Source: Janthinobacterium sp. 17J80-10 (GTDB lineage: Bacteria > Pseudomonadota > Gammaproteobacteria > Burkholderiales > Burkholderiaceae_D). Taken from it: a stretch of 64,000 nt of DNA. The DNA lies in contig NZ_CP035311.1 of the NCBI RefSeq assembly GCF_004114795.1, forward strand, positions 434,001 to 498,000, in the 5' to 3' direction. Shown here in pieces: positions 54,944 through 64,000 of the stretch (position 1 is the stretch's first letter; the number at the start of each line of letters is the position of its first letter). The position numbers were made by a program, and so were the translations under genes. The notes under the pieces were generated by a model. The model ran no database searches. It was not told the origin of the DNA and worked only from the letters and a program-made list of their open reading frames with translations.

Positions 54944-56134
54944 ATGCAACTCATCGCAACTGCTCCATCGCAACGATTGTCCTGGCAGCGGGTTCAACCC
55001 GCCGCACTGCCCGTCGTCTTTGTCTTGTTTGGCCTCATCATGGGTTCGTGGGCCGGCCGCATACCCGGCATACAGGCAGACCTGCATATCCCGCACTCGG
55101 CCCTGTCGATGGTATTGCTGTGCGGCGGCGTCGGGGCCGTCATTTCCTATCCGGTGTCCTCATGGATGATGGCGCGGCTTGGCGGGCGCAAGACGGTCTT
55201 GATCGCCGGACTGGCATTGCTGGCCGCCCTGGTCGGCATCGGCTGGGCAACCGAGATTTCATTGTTGATGACGGCAGTATTCTTGATGGGCATTCCTGCC
55301 GGGTGCCTGAATGTCGGCATGAATGCAGTTGCCACCAGCCTGGAAAAGAAAACCGGAAAATCGACCATGGCAAGGCTGCATGCCGGTTGCTGTGCCGGCG
55401 GCCTGGCAGGCGCCACGCTGGGTGGCTTTATGGCCAGCAAAAGCATCGCGCCGGCCAGCCACTTTCTTTTGCTGGCTGCCCCACTGGCCGTGCTGCTCTG
55501 GCTGGCATGCCATCTTCTCAAGGCCGAGAGCGGCGACGACGGCAGCCTCAAGGCTGACGCTCCTGCCGCTGGAAATGCAGCCAAAACAATATTTGCCATG
55601 CCGCGCGGACCGCTGACCATGCTGGGCGCGCTGGTTTTTCTGGGCGCCATGTCCGAGGGCAGCATTGCCGACTGGAGCGGCGTATTCCTGAAAGACCATT
55701 TTGGCGTGACGGACGGCGTGGCGCCGCTGGCTTATTCAGCATTCCTGGTGACGATGCTGCTGGCGCGCCTGGCGGGCGACCACCTCAAGCGCCGGCATGG
55801 CGCGCGCCCGCTGGTATCGGGCGGCGCGACGCTGGCGGCGGCCGGCCTGCTGTTTTCCGTGTTGGCCGATAGCCCCTATCTGGCCATGGCGGGCTTTGGC
55901 GCCGCCGGCTTCGGCCTGGCGCTGGTATTCCCATTCGTCTTCAGCGCGGCCGGCAAACAAGGGCCGGTTGCCCTGGCGGGCGTGGCCACCATGGCCTACA
56001 GCGGCAGCCTGATGGGGCCGCCGGTGATCGGCGCGCTGGCGCACGGCTTTGGCATGCAGGCAGCCATCGGCTTTATCGGCGTGCTGGCCGCGCTGATTGC
56101 CATCGTCGCCGCGCGTGCGGGCCTGCTCAGGTAA
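54944..56134 (+). CDS. MFS transporter of the YbjJ type
   Basis: A 396-residue MFS protein with about 12 segments. It starts near VVFVLFGLIMGSWAGRIPGIQADLHIPHSALSMV and contains MTAVFLMGIPAGCLNVGMNAVATSLEK, which fit the YbjJ subgroup of small putative sugar or drug exporters. The ribosome site is weak. It is preceded by a 233-base gap and followed by the convergent katE gene 38 bases past its stop. Substrate unknown. Confidence 0.82.
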   Translation: MQLIATAPSQRLSWQRVQPAALPVVFVLFGLIMGSWAGRIPGIQADLHIPHSALSMVLLCGGVGAVISYPVSSWMMARLGGRKTVLIAGLALLAALVGIGWATEISLLMTAVFLMGIPAGCLNVGMNAVATSLEKKTGKSTMARLHAGCCAGGLAGATLGGFMASKSIAPASHFLLLAAPLAVLLWLACHLLKAESGDDGSLKADAPAAGNAAKTIFAMPRGPLTMLGALVFLGAMSEGSIADWSGVFLKDHFGVTDGVAPLAYSAFLVTMLLARLAGDHLKRRHGARPLVSGGATLAAAGLLFSVLADSPYLAMAGFGAAGFGLALVFPFVFSAAGKQGPVALAGVATMAYSGSLMGPPVIGALAHGFGMQAAIGFIGVLAALIAIVAARAGLLR

Positions 56135-56172
56135 GCAGAGGCCCGCCAACGTCAGCTGCCGCCTCTCAACGC

Positions 56173-58287
56173 TCAGGGCAGTATCCGCACGGAAGGCTCG
56201 CGCGCCCACTGGCGCGTGGCGGCGGCGGCGATGAAGCCCTTGGCATCATCGGCGGCGATGACGCCGGCGTCCGGCACCACATTGGCCTTGTCCAGCAGCG
56301 CTTGCGCCCCCGGGTTGGCGGCGATCGCCTTCAGATGGGCAAAGGCGTCGCTGACGAAATCGAGCGCGGCGGCTTCACTGCACAGCATCTGCGCGCCTGC
56401 CGCCGACAGCACCACGGCGACCGCGTCGAACATGACCGAGGGCGTGCCGGCCAGCTGGCCATCGGCCGGCAGCAGCGTGCCATCGGCCAGCGTTGCGCCG
56501 CCGACCTTGGGGGCGATGATCTTCACGCCGGCGCCGACATCGGCAGCAGCCTTGCGCAGGGATTCGATGACCTTGCCGTCGCTGCCGTCAGCGACCAGGA
56601 TGCCGACGGCGCGGCCGGCAAGCGTGTGGCGCATCTTGCCGATGATTTGCAATGCCGGCGAGGGCGCCATGTCCTGCACCGGCACAGCGGGCTTGGGCGC
56701 CTCCGGCAACGGCAACCCCAGGCCATCGGCGACGCGCTGCGCCAGGTCCGCATCGATGTGGCGCAAATGGCCGACCATCGCCTGGCGCACATGCAGGTGC
56801 GCGACCTTGGACAGTTCGAACACCAGCGCAAAGGCCAGGTGGGTTTGCTCGGTGGGCGTCTGGCTGCGATAGAACAGGCGCGCCTGGGTGTAATGGTCGG
56901 CAAAGCTTTCGGCACGGATGCGGCCCTTTGCGCCGCTCTCGGGGGTGGCGTGACTGGGAAAGCCGGCGGCCGGGGTCTCGCGCGGCGAATCCGGGTCCAG
57001 CGATTGCGGCTCGTACGCCACCCGCCCCTTGGGCTGCGCCATCTGCATGTGGCCGTCGCGCTGGTGGTTGGCGAACGGGCATTTCGGCGCGTTGACCGGG
57101 ATCTGGTGGAAGTTGGGCGAGCCCAGCCGCGACAGCTGCGTATCCAGGTAGGAAAACAGGCGGCCCTGCAGCAGCGGGTCGTTGGAGAAATCAATGCCGG
57201 GCACGATATTGGCGGGGCAGTAAGCCACCTGCTCGGTCTCGGCGAAAAAATTGTCCGGCCAGCGGTCCAGCACCATGCGGCCGATCACTTGCAGCGGCAG
57301 CATTTCTTCGGGGATCAGCTTGGTCGCATCGAGGTGGTCGAACGGGAATTTTTCAGCCTCTTCCTCGGTGAAGAGCTGCACGGCCAGTTCCCATTCCGGA
57401 AAGTCGCCGCGGCCGATGGCTTCGAACATGTCGCGCCGGTGGAAGTCGGGATCGGCGCCGGCGATCTTGCAAGCTTCATCCCAGAGCGTCGACTGCAGTC
57501 CGAGCCTGGGGCGCCAGTGGAACTTGACGAAGGTGGATTTGCCGGCGGCATCGAGCAGGCGGAAACTATGTACGCCAAAGCCTTCGATCATGCGCAGCGA
57601 GCGCGGGATGGTGCGGTCGGACATGATCCACATCACCATGTGCATCGATTCCGGCGTCAGCGATATGAAATCCCAGAAGGTGTCATGCGCCGAAGCCGAC
57701 TGCGGAAAGCCGCGGTCCGGCTCCATCTTGACCGAGTGCACCACGTCCGGAAACTTCATGGCATCCTGGATGAAGAAGACCGGGATATTATTGCCGACCA
57801 AATCCCAGTTGCCTTCCTTGGTGTAGAACTTGACCGCAAAGCCGCGCACGTCGCGCGGCGTATCGACCGAGCCGGCGCCGCCAGCCACGGTCGAAAATCG
57901 CGTGAATACCGGGGTTTTTTCCCCGACTTCCGTGAGAATTTTCGCAGTGGTGTACTGCGCCAGCGAATGGGTCAGTTCGAACGTGCCATGCACGCCGGTG
58001 CCGCGCGCATGCACGATGCGCTCCGGGATGCGCTCATGGTCGAAATGCGTGATTTTTTCGCGCAGGATAAAGTCTTCCAGCAGGGTCGGTCCGCGCGTAT
58101 TGGCTTTCAGGGAATTCTGATTGTCAGGAATCGGAATGCCCTGATTGGTTGTCAGTTGCGGCTGACTGCCGTTGGCAACCTGGTGTAACTCGCCGCCCGT
58201 GCCCGCGAGGGTGCCTGGTTCGCCGGCGCCCTTGGAGGCTTGCTTGCGGGGCGTGCCACTGTCTCCGGATTTCTTGTCATTGGCCAT
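56173..58287 (-). CDS. katE: Catalase HPII (large-subunit monofunctional haem catalase)
   Basis: A 704-residue cytoplasmic catalase that converts hydrogen peroxide to water and oxygen. The distal His93 lies in RIVHARGTG and Asn166 in GNNIPVFF; the proximal Tyr is in [14 protein letters not shown]. The length and C-terminal flavodoxin-like domain (about 540-704, with [16 protein letters not shown]) identify the large HPII type. In proteobacteria katE is usually under RpoS. It lies 153 bases downstream of the AsmA gene on the same strand. Together with AhpCF and the di-haem peroxidase it enlarges the peroxide defence of this window. Confidence 0.96.
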   Translation of the reverse strand: MANDKKSGDSGTPRKQASKGAGEPGTLAGTGGELHQVANGSQPQLTTNQGIPIPDNQNSLKANTRGPTLLEDFILREKITHFDHERIPERIVHARGTGVHGTFELTHSLAQYTTAKILTEVGEKTPVFTRFSTVAGGAGSVDTPRDVRGFAVKFYTKEGNWDLVGNNIPVFFIQDAMKFPDVVHSVKMEPDRGFPQSASAHDTFWDFISLTPESMHMVMWIMSDRTIPRSLRMIEGFGVHSFRLLDAAGKSTFVKFHWRPRLGLQSTLWDEACKIAGADPDFHRRDMFEAIGRGDFPEWELAVQLFTEEEAEKFPFDHLDATKLIPEEMLPLQVIGRMVLDRWPDNFFAETEQVAYCPANIVPGIDFSNDPLLQGRLFSYLDTQLSRLGSPNFHQIPVNAPKCPFANHQRDGHMQMAQPKGRVAYEPQSLDPDSPRETPAAGFPSHATPESGAKGRIRAESFADHYTQARLFYRSQTPTEQTHLAFALVFELSKVAHLHVRQAMVGHLRHIDADLAQRVADGLGLPLPEAPKPAVPVQDMAPSPALQIIGKMRHTLAGRAVGILVADGSDGKVIESLRKAAADVGAGVKIIAPKVGGATLADGTLLPADGQLAGTPSVMFDAVAVVLSAAGAQMLCSEAAALDFVSDAFAHLKAIAANPGAQALLDKANVVPDAGVIAADDAKGFIAAAATRQWAREPSVRILP

Positions 58288-58440
58288 TTTTACTCTCGTC
58301 AGTTAGCGTAGGGAAAGGGACAAGGCGATCCTGCCGCCGGCACGACCGCTTGCAATTTGGTTAACGAATACGGGTAGATGCAAGGCGCAAAGTGAAAGTT
58401 CCTGCTGTGCGATAGGCCGTCCGTGGCAGGGCAGGTGTAC

Positions 58441-60474
58441 CTATTGCACCCCCTTCTTCTGCTTTGTCCGGGTTGCCTCGGCAGGCGGCGCAACGGGCTT
58501 TTCCTTTGCCATGGCCAGCAGCTGCGCGCACGGACTCTTTTGATCCGGGCCGGGATTGATCAAGGCAAGCAGGGCCGCCAGCGGAGTCGCCAGGGTGCCC
58601 AGCAAGGTTGCTGCGCCCGCCTTCATGGCCACAATGCCCTTGTCGACCCCCACATCCGGCTGCTTGAATGTCCCGCGCACATGCAGCGGCGAGCGCAGCG
58701 AAATCACGCGCAAGCCCTTGCTTTCGGGGAGGATCGTCAGCCCCAGCGTTTCGCGGGCAAGGTTGATTTGTCCCTCCACGCCAATGATCGCATCTTCGGT
58801 ATCAACCACGAATGTGCGGGCCTGCATGAGGCCATCCTTGACGGAAAAGTCGCCGGCGAGGCAGTTCAGGCGCACCTGTCGGTCGCCAAAAATCTGCGTG
58901 ACGACGAGGCTGCCCAAATTCAACCCCATGGCCTCCAGGATGAACTTGCTGATGGTGCCTTCGGTAATAAAGCCCTTGATTTCGCCGTTGGCTGACGCTG
59001 CCAGCGCCGCGAGGGAATTGCCGCTGGCCGATAGCGCTGCATTGACATGAATTTGCCCGAGGCTTGCACGCATCGATTCTGCCTTGGGAAACAGCCGGTT
59101 GAGCTGGATGCCGCGCGCGGTCACCTGCATGCGTGCCCGCGCCGGTTCGCGCTTGCCATCGATGTCCAGTTCGGCGTTGAACCTTCCGCCAGCCACGCCG
59201 AAATTCAGCGGTGCCAGTGACAGGGCACCGTTATCCAGGCGCACGGTGGTAACGAGGTCGTCGATCGGGATGCTTTCTTCGCGGATGATTTTTTTTCCGG
59301 TGAAGCGCACTTGCGCATCGATCTTGTCCCAACGCTCGCTGCGAAATTGCGCCACCGGCAAGACCTTGTCCGGTGGTTGCCGGGTCTTGTCGCCGCGTTT
59401 CTTTTTTTCTTCCGCACTGTCGGATCCCACCAATGCCCCCAGGTCTTTCAGGCTCAGGTGGTTCGACACCACTTCGCCACGCAGCAGCGGGCGTGGTTCT
59501 TTGCGCAGGTATTCCAGGGTGCCGCCAATATCGCTATTGCCCACCTTGCCGGTGAATTTTTCATAGCGCAAATGGAAATTGTCGCGCGCCAGCGAGCCGA
59601 CCACCCGTCCCTCCGTTGAAAAGCGCGGCGTGTCCGGCAACACGATGCCGGAAAACGGGAAAAGATGCGCCATGCTGGCGCCCGTGATTTTCAGCTGCAC
59701 ATCGAGCGCACTGATGTGCCGCGGGTTGGTCAGGGTGCCGCGGGCGACCAGTGTGGAATTGCCGACCTTGAGTTGCGCTTCCACGGGATAGCGGGTATCG
59801 CGCTCCTGCAGCGACAGCAGCGCGCCTGCCTTGCCATCCCCGGAGACCGTATCCTTATCCAGCTTGCCGCTGATTTTCCAGACGATGCTGCCGTCGTCGA
59901 GGGTGTCGATGCGTGTCGTGACATCGGCTTTGCGGACCGGATCGACCAGGCGCACCGTGCCTTCGTTCAGCGACAGGTCGCGCAGGTCCAGCTGCCATGG
60001 CGATGGCGCCTGGCTTGCGTCTTTCTTTTTGAAGGTCCAGTTGTTCTGGCCCTCCTTGCCGAGTTCCAGCACCAGGTCAGGCTCGGTCAGGATCAGGCCC
60101 GATACGCTGACTTTCTTTTGCAGCAGCGCCAGCGGGTTAAGGACGAAATCGACTTGCGGCACCTTCGCCATGGTTGGGCCGGTGGTGGCCCATAACGGAT
60201 TGCCCAGTTCCAGATCATGGGCGCGCAAGTGTGGCCAGGGCAGCAACCTGCGCCAGCCAACTTCGGTTTGTGCCGGCTTGCGCCAGCTCAGCACGAGGTC
60301 GCCATGGATGGCAAATGCCCTGCCGGTGGCTTCGCTGACGCGCTCGCTGATCCAGGGCTTGGCAAAATTCCAGTTAATAACGCTAAGCAATAACGGAATC
60401 AGCACCAGCAGGGCAACGACCCCGACAAGAATTCTTGTCAGGATTTTTCGATTGCGCAGCAATGGGGTCGCCAC
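58441..60474 (-). CDS. AsmA-family envelope protein
   Basis: A 677-residue protein with one N-terminal membrane anchor (about 15-35, RILVGVVALLVLIPLLLSVI) and a long repeated-beta region typical of AsmA proteins, which in E. coli affect outer-membrane lipid balance and assembly. Recognisable blocks include LEGTLEYLRK-like segments and EGTISKFILEAMGLNLGSLV near residue 510. The start is GTG at 60474 with a weak ribosome site. It follows a small gene by 17 bases and precedes katE, so the three may be co-transcribed. Role inferred from family. Confidence 0.85.
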   Translation of the reverse strand: MATPLLRNRKILTRILVGVVALLVLIPLLLSVINWNFAKPWISERVSEATGRAFAIHGDLVLSWRKPAQTEVGWRRLLPWPHLRAHDLELGNPLWATTGPTMAKVPQVDFVLNPLALLQKKVSVSGLILTEPDLVLELGKEGQNNWTFKKKDASQAPSPWQLDLRDLSLNEGTVRLVDPVRKADVTTRIDTLDDGSIVWKISGKLDKDTVSGDGKAGALLSLQERDTRYPVEAQLKVGNSTLVARGTLTNPRHISALDVQLKITGASMAHLFPFSGIVLPDTPRFSTEGRVVGSLARDNFHLRYEKFTGKVGNSDIGGTLEYLRKEPRPLLRGEVVSNHLSLKDLGALVGSDSAEEKKKRGDKTRQPPDKVLPVAQFRSERWDKIDAQVRFTGKKIIREESIPIDDLVTTVRLDNGALSLAPLNFGVAGGRFNAELDIDGKREPARARMQVTARGIQLNRLFPKAESMRASLGQIHVNAALSASGNSLAALAASANGEIKGFITEGTISKFILEAMGLNLGSLVVTQIFGDRQVRLNCLAGDFSVKDGLMQARTFVVDTEDAIIGVEGQINLARETLGLTILPESKGLRVISLRSPLHVRGTFKQPDVGVDKGIVAMKAGAATLLGTLATPLAALLALINPGPDQKSPCAQLLAMAKEKPVAPPAEATRTKQKKGVQ

Positions 60475-60491
60475 GATGGCCGCTTGAACAA

Positions 60492-60677
60492 TTACTGGCC
60501 GGGCTTTCTTGGCTGCGCGGGGCCCGTTTGTTCGGGGTTGATGCCTTGCTTGCCAGGATTTTTTTGTTTGACGGGCGGCTTTTCGGGTTGCGGCGGTTCC
60601 TTGATTTCGGGCTTTTGCGGATTGTCTTCTGGAACGATGGTGGGCGCGTCATCCTTGCGCCGGGAAGTGTCGGCCAT
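60492..60677 (-). CDS. Small proline- and lysine-rich protein
   Basis: A 61-residue, very hydrophilic protein, rich in Pro, Lys and Glu (about a quarter proline), with no hydrophobic helix; probably unstructured. The ATG at 60677 follows AGGAGACTAAG, a strong ribosome site; the frame opens six codons earlier. It immediately precedes the AsmA-family gene on the same strand. No domain is recognised. Confidence 0.6.
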   Translation of the reverse strand: MADTSRRKDDAPTIVPEDNPQKPEIKEPPQPEKPPVKQKNPGKQGINPEQTGPAQPRKPGQ

Positions 60678-60787
60678 CTTAGTCTCCTGTGTCAAATAAC
60701 TATGAACGTTTATTGATTCTATAGAGCACGAAAAACGGTGAAAGTTTGCCTAGGTCGCAACGGCCTCGTGAGCAAAGTCATTTACGC

Positions 60788-60970
60788 TTAAAAAACAATA
60801 ATGATGAGAGACCCGGCGACGATCAAAAAACCGCCCAGTGCCACCAGGCAGCTCAGTTTTTCTCCCGCGAAGACAATGCCAGGAACGATCGGGAATGCCA
60901 CGCTCAGCTTGTCAATCGGAACAACCTTGGTAACTGTACCAAGCTGCAAGGCGCGGTAGTCACTAGTCAA
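60788..60970 (-). pseudogene. C-terminal relic of a small EamA-type membrane protein
   Basis: The 60 codons read YRALQLGTVTKVVPIDKLSV then FAGEKLS and a final hydrophobic helix ending IIIVF. Small EamA proteins of about 140 residues normally carry this exact terminal block (RALQLG, APIDKLSVV, GE-LS) after three earlier helices. Nothing matching the N-terminal part lies upstream in frame, so this is a truncated gene. Confidence 0.6.
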
Positions 60971-61144
60971 GACAGTGCGGTGGTTGCCGGAAATTGTGTT
61001 GAGGTTGCGTAATATTTTTTAAAAGATGCCGGCACGGATTCGCTGGTACTGAAACGCTTTATATCCCAGTCCAATATCAAGAGGAACTTCCAGGAGACAA
61101 AAGCATTCTCATAAAAATGCGTTTCTTACATTAAAAGGATCGTG

Positions 61145-61423
61145 ATGAAAAATTTCATTATTGCCTGTTCCCTGCTACTTTCTTTCGCATCGGTTTCTGG
61201 AACGGCGAATGCGAAAGGTTGCTTGAAAGGCGCTGCCGTTGGCGCCGTTGCCGGACATGTAGCTGGAAAGCATGGTGGCGTGGGCGCCGCAGCAGGGTGT
61301 GCCGTCGGACACCATAAGGCCGCCAAAAAAGAGAAGGAAGAGAAGGAACAGCACGCCGCGCAAGCCAACAGCGGCACAACATCTGGTCAGCCCGGTTCTA
61401 CCAAGACTGCGCCGGCCAAATAG
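61145..61423 (+). CDS. Small exported glycine-zipper-like protein
   Basis: A 92-residue protein with a signal peptide ending near ANA-K24. A Gly/Ala-rich segment (KGAAVGAVAGHVAGKHGGVG) follows, like a glycine-zipper membrane-interacting helix, then a charged Lys/Glu run and a low-complexity Ser/Gly/Thr tail. Two cysteines and several His are present, so it may bind metal. The ATG at 61145 follows AAAAGGATC; a GTG one codon earlier is also possible. A terminator lies 23 bases past its stop. Function unknown. Confidence 0.7.
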   Translation: MKNFIIACSLLLSFASVSGTANAKGCLKGAAVGAVAGHVAGKHGGVGAAAGCAVGHHKAAKKEKEEKEQHAAQANSGTTSGQPGSTKTAPAK

Positions 61424-61445
61424 CCGTCAAGGCTTTAATCTCAAG

Positions 61446-61484
61446 AAAATGCCAGGCCCGTTCCGCACGGCCCTGGCATTTTTG
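61446..61484 (+). terminator. Intrinsic terminator after the glycine-zipper gene
   Basis: AAAATGCCAGG (61446-61456) and CCTGGCATTTT (61472-61482) form a perfect 11-bp stem, extended inward past one mismatch, followed by TTTTG. It lies 22 bases past the gene stop. Confidence 0.85.
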
Positions 61485-61556
61485 TGTGCAACCAGTCTTT
61501 TTGCCAGCCAAACTGCCGCGCCGATGCACCGATTTTATTGAAATCAACGGATAGCA

Positions 61557-62063
61557 ATGAATGCCCACCCTGGCGTGGATCGACGAACATTACAAGGGAT
61601 TGCCCTGTTTGAAGCGTTGAAGGGAATCGCTGTGCTTGCCGGCAGTTTCGGGCTCATCAGCCTACTGCACCATGATGTAAGGCATCTTGCCCATGAATTG
61701 ATTGCCCATTTGGGCATGAATCCTGGAGGACGGTATCCCACGGCTCTTTTGCGCTACGTGGATATCCTTGAAAACACCGACGTGCGTCTACTGGTGTTAC
61801 TGAGTATTGGCTACGCTGTTGTTCGCCTGATTGAAGCGTATGGACTTTGGCATGATCTGGCCTGGGGCGAGTGGGTAGCTGCAATGTCCGGTGCGCTGTA
61901 CGTCCCCTTTGAAATCAGTCATTTTTTACACAAGCCGTCGGTTATCGGCGCCTTGGTATTTGTCGCCAATGTTTTTGTGGTTGGCTTTCTGGCGCTGCAG
62001 TTATATCGCAGGCGCAGTGCAGCTTCGCAATCGCCGGCTTGTGGGTGCAAGCGTAGATCTTGA
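61557..62063 (+). CDS. DUF2127-type membrane protein
   Basis: A 168-residue integral-membrane protein with four helices, starting RTLQGIALFEALKGIAVLAGSFGLI and containing YAVVRLIEAYGLWHDLAWGEWVA, which match the DUF2127 family of unknown function. The C-terminal 20 residues are basic with a Cys-Gly-Cys near the end. The ATG lies 133 bases past the glycine-zipper stop, after the terminator. Context gives no hint of its role. Confidence 0.75.
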   Translation: MNAHPGVDRRTLQGIALFEALKGIAVLAGSFGLISLLHHDVRHLAHELIAHLGMNPGGRYPTALLRYVDILENTDVRLLVLLSIGYAVVRLIEAYGLWHDLAWGEWVAAMSGALYVPFEISHFLHKPSVIGALVFVANVFVVGFLALQLYRRRSAASQSPACGCKRRS

Positions 62064-62200
62064 GCGGCAGTTGTTCACCATAGCCTTGCAATCGGAATGA
62101 CAATGCCGCCGAAGACGGACCAGACCGGAGAGGCGCGGTTAACTCCCTTGGCCACACCGACTATTGACTATCGGGCGGATGGAAATATTAACGGCGTTTT

Positions 62201-62989
62201 TTAGGGCAATGGATACCGCAGAACATGCCAGCTTACACCCAGCCGCACGTCCGTCTTGAGCGCTACCAGCTTGCGTGACAGTTCCAGCTGGCCGCGCTCC
62301 TTGCGCAGCCGTTCACCCAGCGGATTCATGAGGATGCCGGCGCCCGCCAGCACCTGCTCGAGGCTGCCGTAATTTTGCAGCAGTTTGGCTGCGGTCTTGG
62401 CACCAACCTTGGAGATGCCGGGGACATTGTCGGAAGGTTCGCCCGCCAGCGCCAGCAGTTCCGGCAAGAGCTGCGGCAGTACGCCAAACTTGTGTTCGAC
62501 CCATTCGCGGTCGTGCCATTCCTGCTTGAAGTGGTCCCACAGCAGCGCGCCCTGGGCAATCAGGCAATGCAAGTCCTTGTCGGTCGAGGCGATCACGGCT
62601 TCGCCGCGGCTTTCCTGTAGCCAGCGCAGCACCGCGGTGCCGATCACATCTTTGGCCGCGACTTCGGGCACCGAGACGATAACCATGCCAATTGCGCGCA
62701 ACTGCTCGAAAAAGGCCGGCAGGCGTTCGCGCAACTCCTCCGGCGGCGGCGCATGGTTGGCGCGGTAGCCGGAGTGGAGCGCGTGGCGCCAGGTGTGCGA
62801 CGCATGGCCGCCGTGATCGAACGCGCCCAGCACATGCGTCGGCTGGTGGGTCGCCAGCAGGCGGCGGAAGGAAGGCAAGGCGTGGCGCAGCGCTGCCTGG
62901 GCCTTGTCTGCCGGTGCCACCTCGTCGTTGGCTTCATAGATGCGCCGGACAATGTGCATGCCATCGATAACGAGTAACTTTGCCATCAT
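62201..62989 (-). CDS. xni: Xni-like 5'-3' exonuclease/flap endonuclease with altered active site
   Basis: A 262-residue nuclease of the FEN/Xni family. It keeps the first aspartate (LLVIDG), AFDHGG, the STDKD pair and SDNVPGISKVGAKTAAKLL near the helix-hairpin-helix. The usual carboxylate cluster EADDVIGT is AAKDVIGT here (residues 111-118): two of the metal ligands are Ala and Lys. E. coli Xni keeps EADD. The enzyme may therefore bind one metal only, or act as a DNA-binding or structure-sensing protein. It is divergent from the channel gene; start codons are close. Confidence 0.85.
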   Translation of the reverse strand: MMAKLLVIDGMHIVRRIYEANDEVAPADKAQAALRHALPSFRRLLATHQPTHVLGAFDHGGHASHTWRHALHSGYRANHAPPPEELRERLPAFFEQLRAIGMVIVSVPEVAAKDVIGTAVLRWLQESRGEAVIASTDKDLHCLIAQGALLWDHFKQEWHDREWVEHKFGVLPQLLPELLALAGEPSDNVPGISKVGAKTAAKLLQNYGSLEQVLAGAGILMNPLGERLRKERGQLELSRKLVALKTDVRLGVSWHVLRYPLP

Positions 62990-63018
62990 TTGTCTGAATG
63001 CTGGATAATTCCCCGATT

Positions 63019-63684
63019 ATGAACTATCTACGCCTCGTTCTTCGCACCCATCGCCATCCCTCGGCAATCCTGCTGGTGGCGCAGCTGCTCGGCATGTTGC
63101 TGTACCCGTTCGTCGAAAATACCGATCTTGGGCGTATCGCCTTCAACCTGTTCGGTGTGGCCATATTGGGCATCACGACGGCCATGGTCAGGCGTACGCC
63201 GGGGCTGGCCTGGATCAGCGCCTGCATTGCCGCCCCGGCGATTGTCATGCTGGTGCTGCAGCTGGCATTCGGCATGGCGCAACTGGTTGCCTGGACCTCA
63301 TTTCTGGAAGCGGTATTCTACTTTTACGCCGCCGGCAGCCTGACTGCCTACATGCTGGAAGATCATCGCGTCACCACCGATGAATTGTTTGCCGCCGGCG
63401 CTACCTTCACCCTGCTGGCCTGGGGATTTACCCACCTGTTCATCCTGGTGCAGGCGCTCGAGCCCGGCTCCTATGCTGCGGCAGTCAATACCGCTGACCC
63501 GCGCACCTGGACCGAGCTGATGTACCTGAGCTTTGCGTTGCTTTCCAGCACCGGCATTGGCGACGTGATTCCCCTGACGACGAAGGCGCGCGCCCTGGCC
63601 AGCCTGGAAATGTTCGTTGGCCTGATGTATCTGGCGCTGGTGGTGTCGCGCTTGGTCGGCATGACCCTTCAGGCGCGCAGGTAG
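63019..63684 (+). CDS. Membrane protein with potassium-channel-like pore motif
   Basis: A 221-residue protein with about six hydrophobic helices. Near residue 180 the sequence SSTGIGDVIPLT resembles the TVGYGD selectivity filter of two-helix-pore K+ channels, with its flanking pore helix (YLSFALLS) and a final helix. The start at 63019 is one of two in-frame ATGs (the other at 62998); neither has a ribosome site. It diverges from xni, with 8 to 29 bases between starts. Potassium or another cation flux is inferred from the motif. Confidence 0.7.
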   Translation: MNYLRLVLRTHRHPSAILLVAQLLGMLLYPFVENTDLGRIAFNLFGVAILGITTAMVRRTPGLAWISACIAAPAIVMLVLQLAFGMAQLVAWTSFLEAVFYFYAAGSLTAYMLEDHRVTTDELFAAGATFTLLAWGFTHLFILVQALEPGSYAAAVNTADPRTWTELMYLSFALLSSTGIGDVIPLTTKARALASLEMFVGLMYLALVVSRLVGMTLQARR

Positions 63685-64000
63685 CACCACTATTGTTGCT
63701 TAAAAGTAGCTATTTTCTTATTTATCGACCAGGTTGTATATTCTTGTACGCTATAATTTCCTTGGAAAATCTTATTTAAGACAAGCTGTTGTCGCAAGGG
63801 AAACATGTTGTCTTGAATAGCAATTTTGTATGGTTTTTGCATTATCCCGGTTTTACTAGAATATCCCCTACTGTCATCACTCTCCAACCAAGTTTCCAAA
63901 AAGCAAGTAGCGATTCTCTATGCGGGAGGGCCGGATTTGGCTCGATTATTGGCATTTGGCGTTGAGTTTTTGTATTGAAAAGATTGTATCCATCATGCCT
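63685..64000. other. AT-rich 3' end of the window without a supported gene
   Basis: 316 bases, clearly lower in GC than the rest. A frame starting at ATG 63920 runs open for 27 codons to the window end, and might be the start of a gene cut by the boundary, but it lacks a ribosome site. A TATAAT near 63752 has no fitting -35 box. Nothing firm can be said. Confidence 0.3.

Noticed and set aside
56302-58188. Plus-strand frame opposite katE (628 codons)
   Set aside because: Shadow of katE; no start site, and composition is atypical.
63690-63899. 69-codon minus-strand frame at the right end
   Set aside because: Low-GC region, unusual residue composition, no ribosome site.
1-64000. CRISPR arrays, rRNA genes, transposases, integrases and prophage genes
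   Set aside because: Looked for and not found. No repeat-spacer pattern, and no transposase-like or integrase-like protein.

Overview
The window is a chromosomal segment of a GC-rich betaproteobacterium, most likely Burkholderiales and probably Oxalobacteraceae (the Massilia, Janthinobacterium, Herbaspirillum neighbourhood). This is inferred from protein style (AhpC/AhpF, MdtD, DbpA, KatE), codon use, the initiator tRNA and the many LysR regulators, not from a marker gene. No rRNA, CRISPR array, intact insertion sequence or prophage was found. Coding density is high, and most long open frames opposite real genes are GC-driven shadows.

Regions. 0-2.6 kb: ahpC-ahpF peroxide reductase pair closed by a bidirectional terminator. 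2.6-6.0 kb: a minus-strand run RIO kinase, KefF-like reductase, KefC-like K+/H+ antiporter. 6.1-9.2 kb: a cell-wall group with a secreted amidase carrying two ricin-type lectin domains and a divergent pair of lysozyme-fold paralogues. 9.2-11.9 kb: a MalT-like LuxR regulator. 12.3-17.2 kb: a lipid-remodelling run of ceramidase-like protein, PlsC-acyl-ACP synthetase fusion and LplT-PlsC fusion. 17.2-19.0 kb: a small unknown protein and an FAD-linked oxidase. 19.2-25.2 kb: a mevalonate-degradation locus with a GAF/PucR-type regulator diverging from degradative HMG-CoA reductase, HMG-CoA lyase and a LivK-like binding protein.

25.2-41.9 kb is accessory in character: four LysR regulators beside a glutathione transferase, a hydrolase, a tautomerase, a complete RND efflux triad, a VOC protein, a DMT exporter, a Tat-type dienelactone hydrolase and a HAD phosphatase. 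It also holds relics, namely a frameshifted fragment before the RND triad, an SDR tail after it and a 16-codon leader before the GST. 42.1-45.4 kb carries a compact minus-strand operon that may be the most novel item here: a 49-residue, 12-cysteine metallothionein-like protein, a FixH/YtkA-like secreted protein and a di-haem peroxidase of the MauG/CcpA family. An AraC regulator lies upstream of it, with the tail of a second, lost AraC paralogue in between.

45.5-64 kb is mostly housekeeping: cupin, Suv3-like helicase, PAS-GGDEF-EAL protein, initiator tRNA-Met, DbpA helicase, two MFS exporters, KatE catalase, an AsmA-family protein, small surface proteins, an Xni-like nuclease lacking two active-site carboxylates, and a potassium-channel-like protein. 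Themes are oxidative and electrophile defence (AhpCF, KefFC, GST, KatE, di-haem peroxidase), envelope and lipid upkeep, and efflux.
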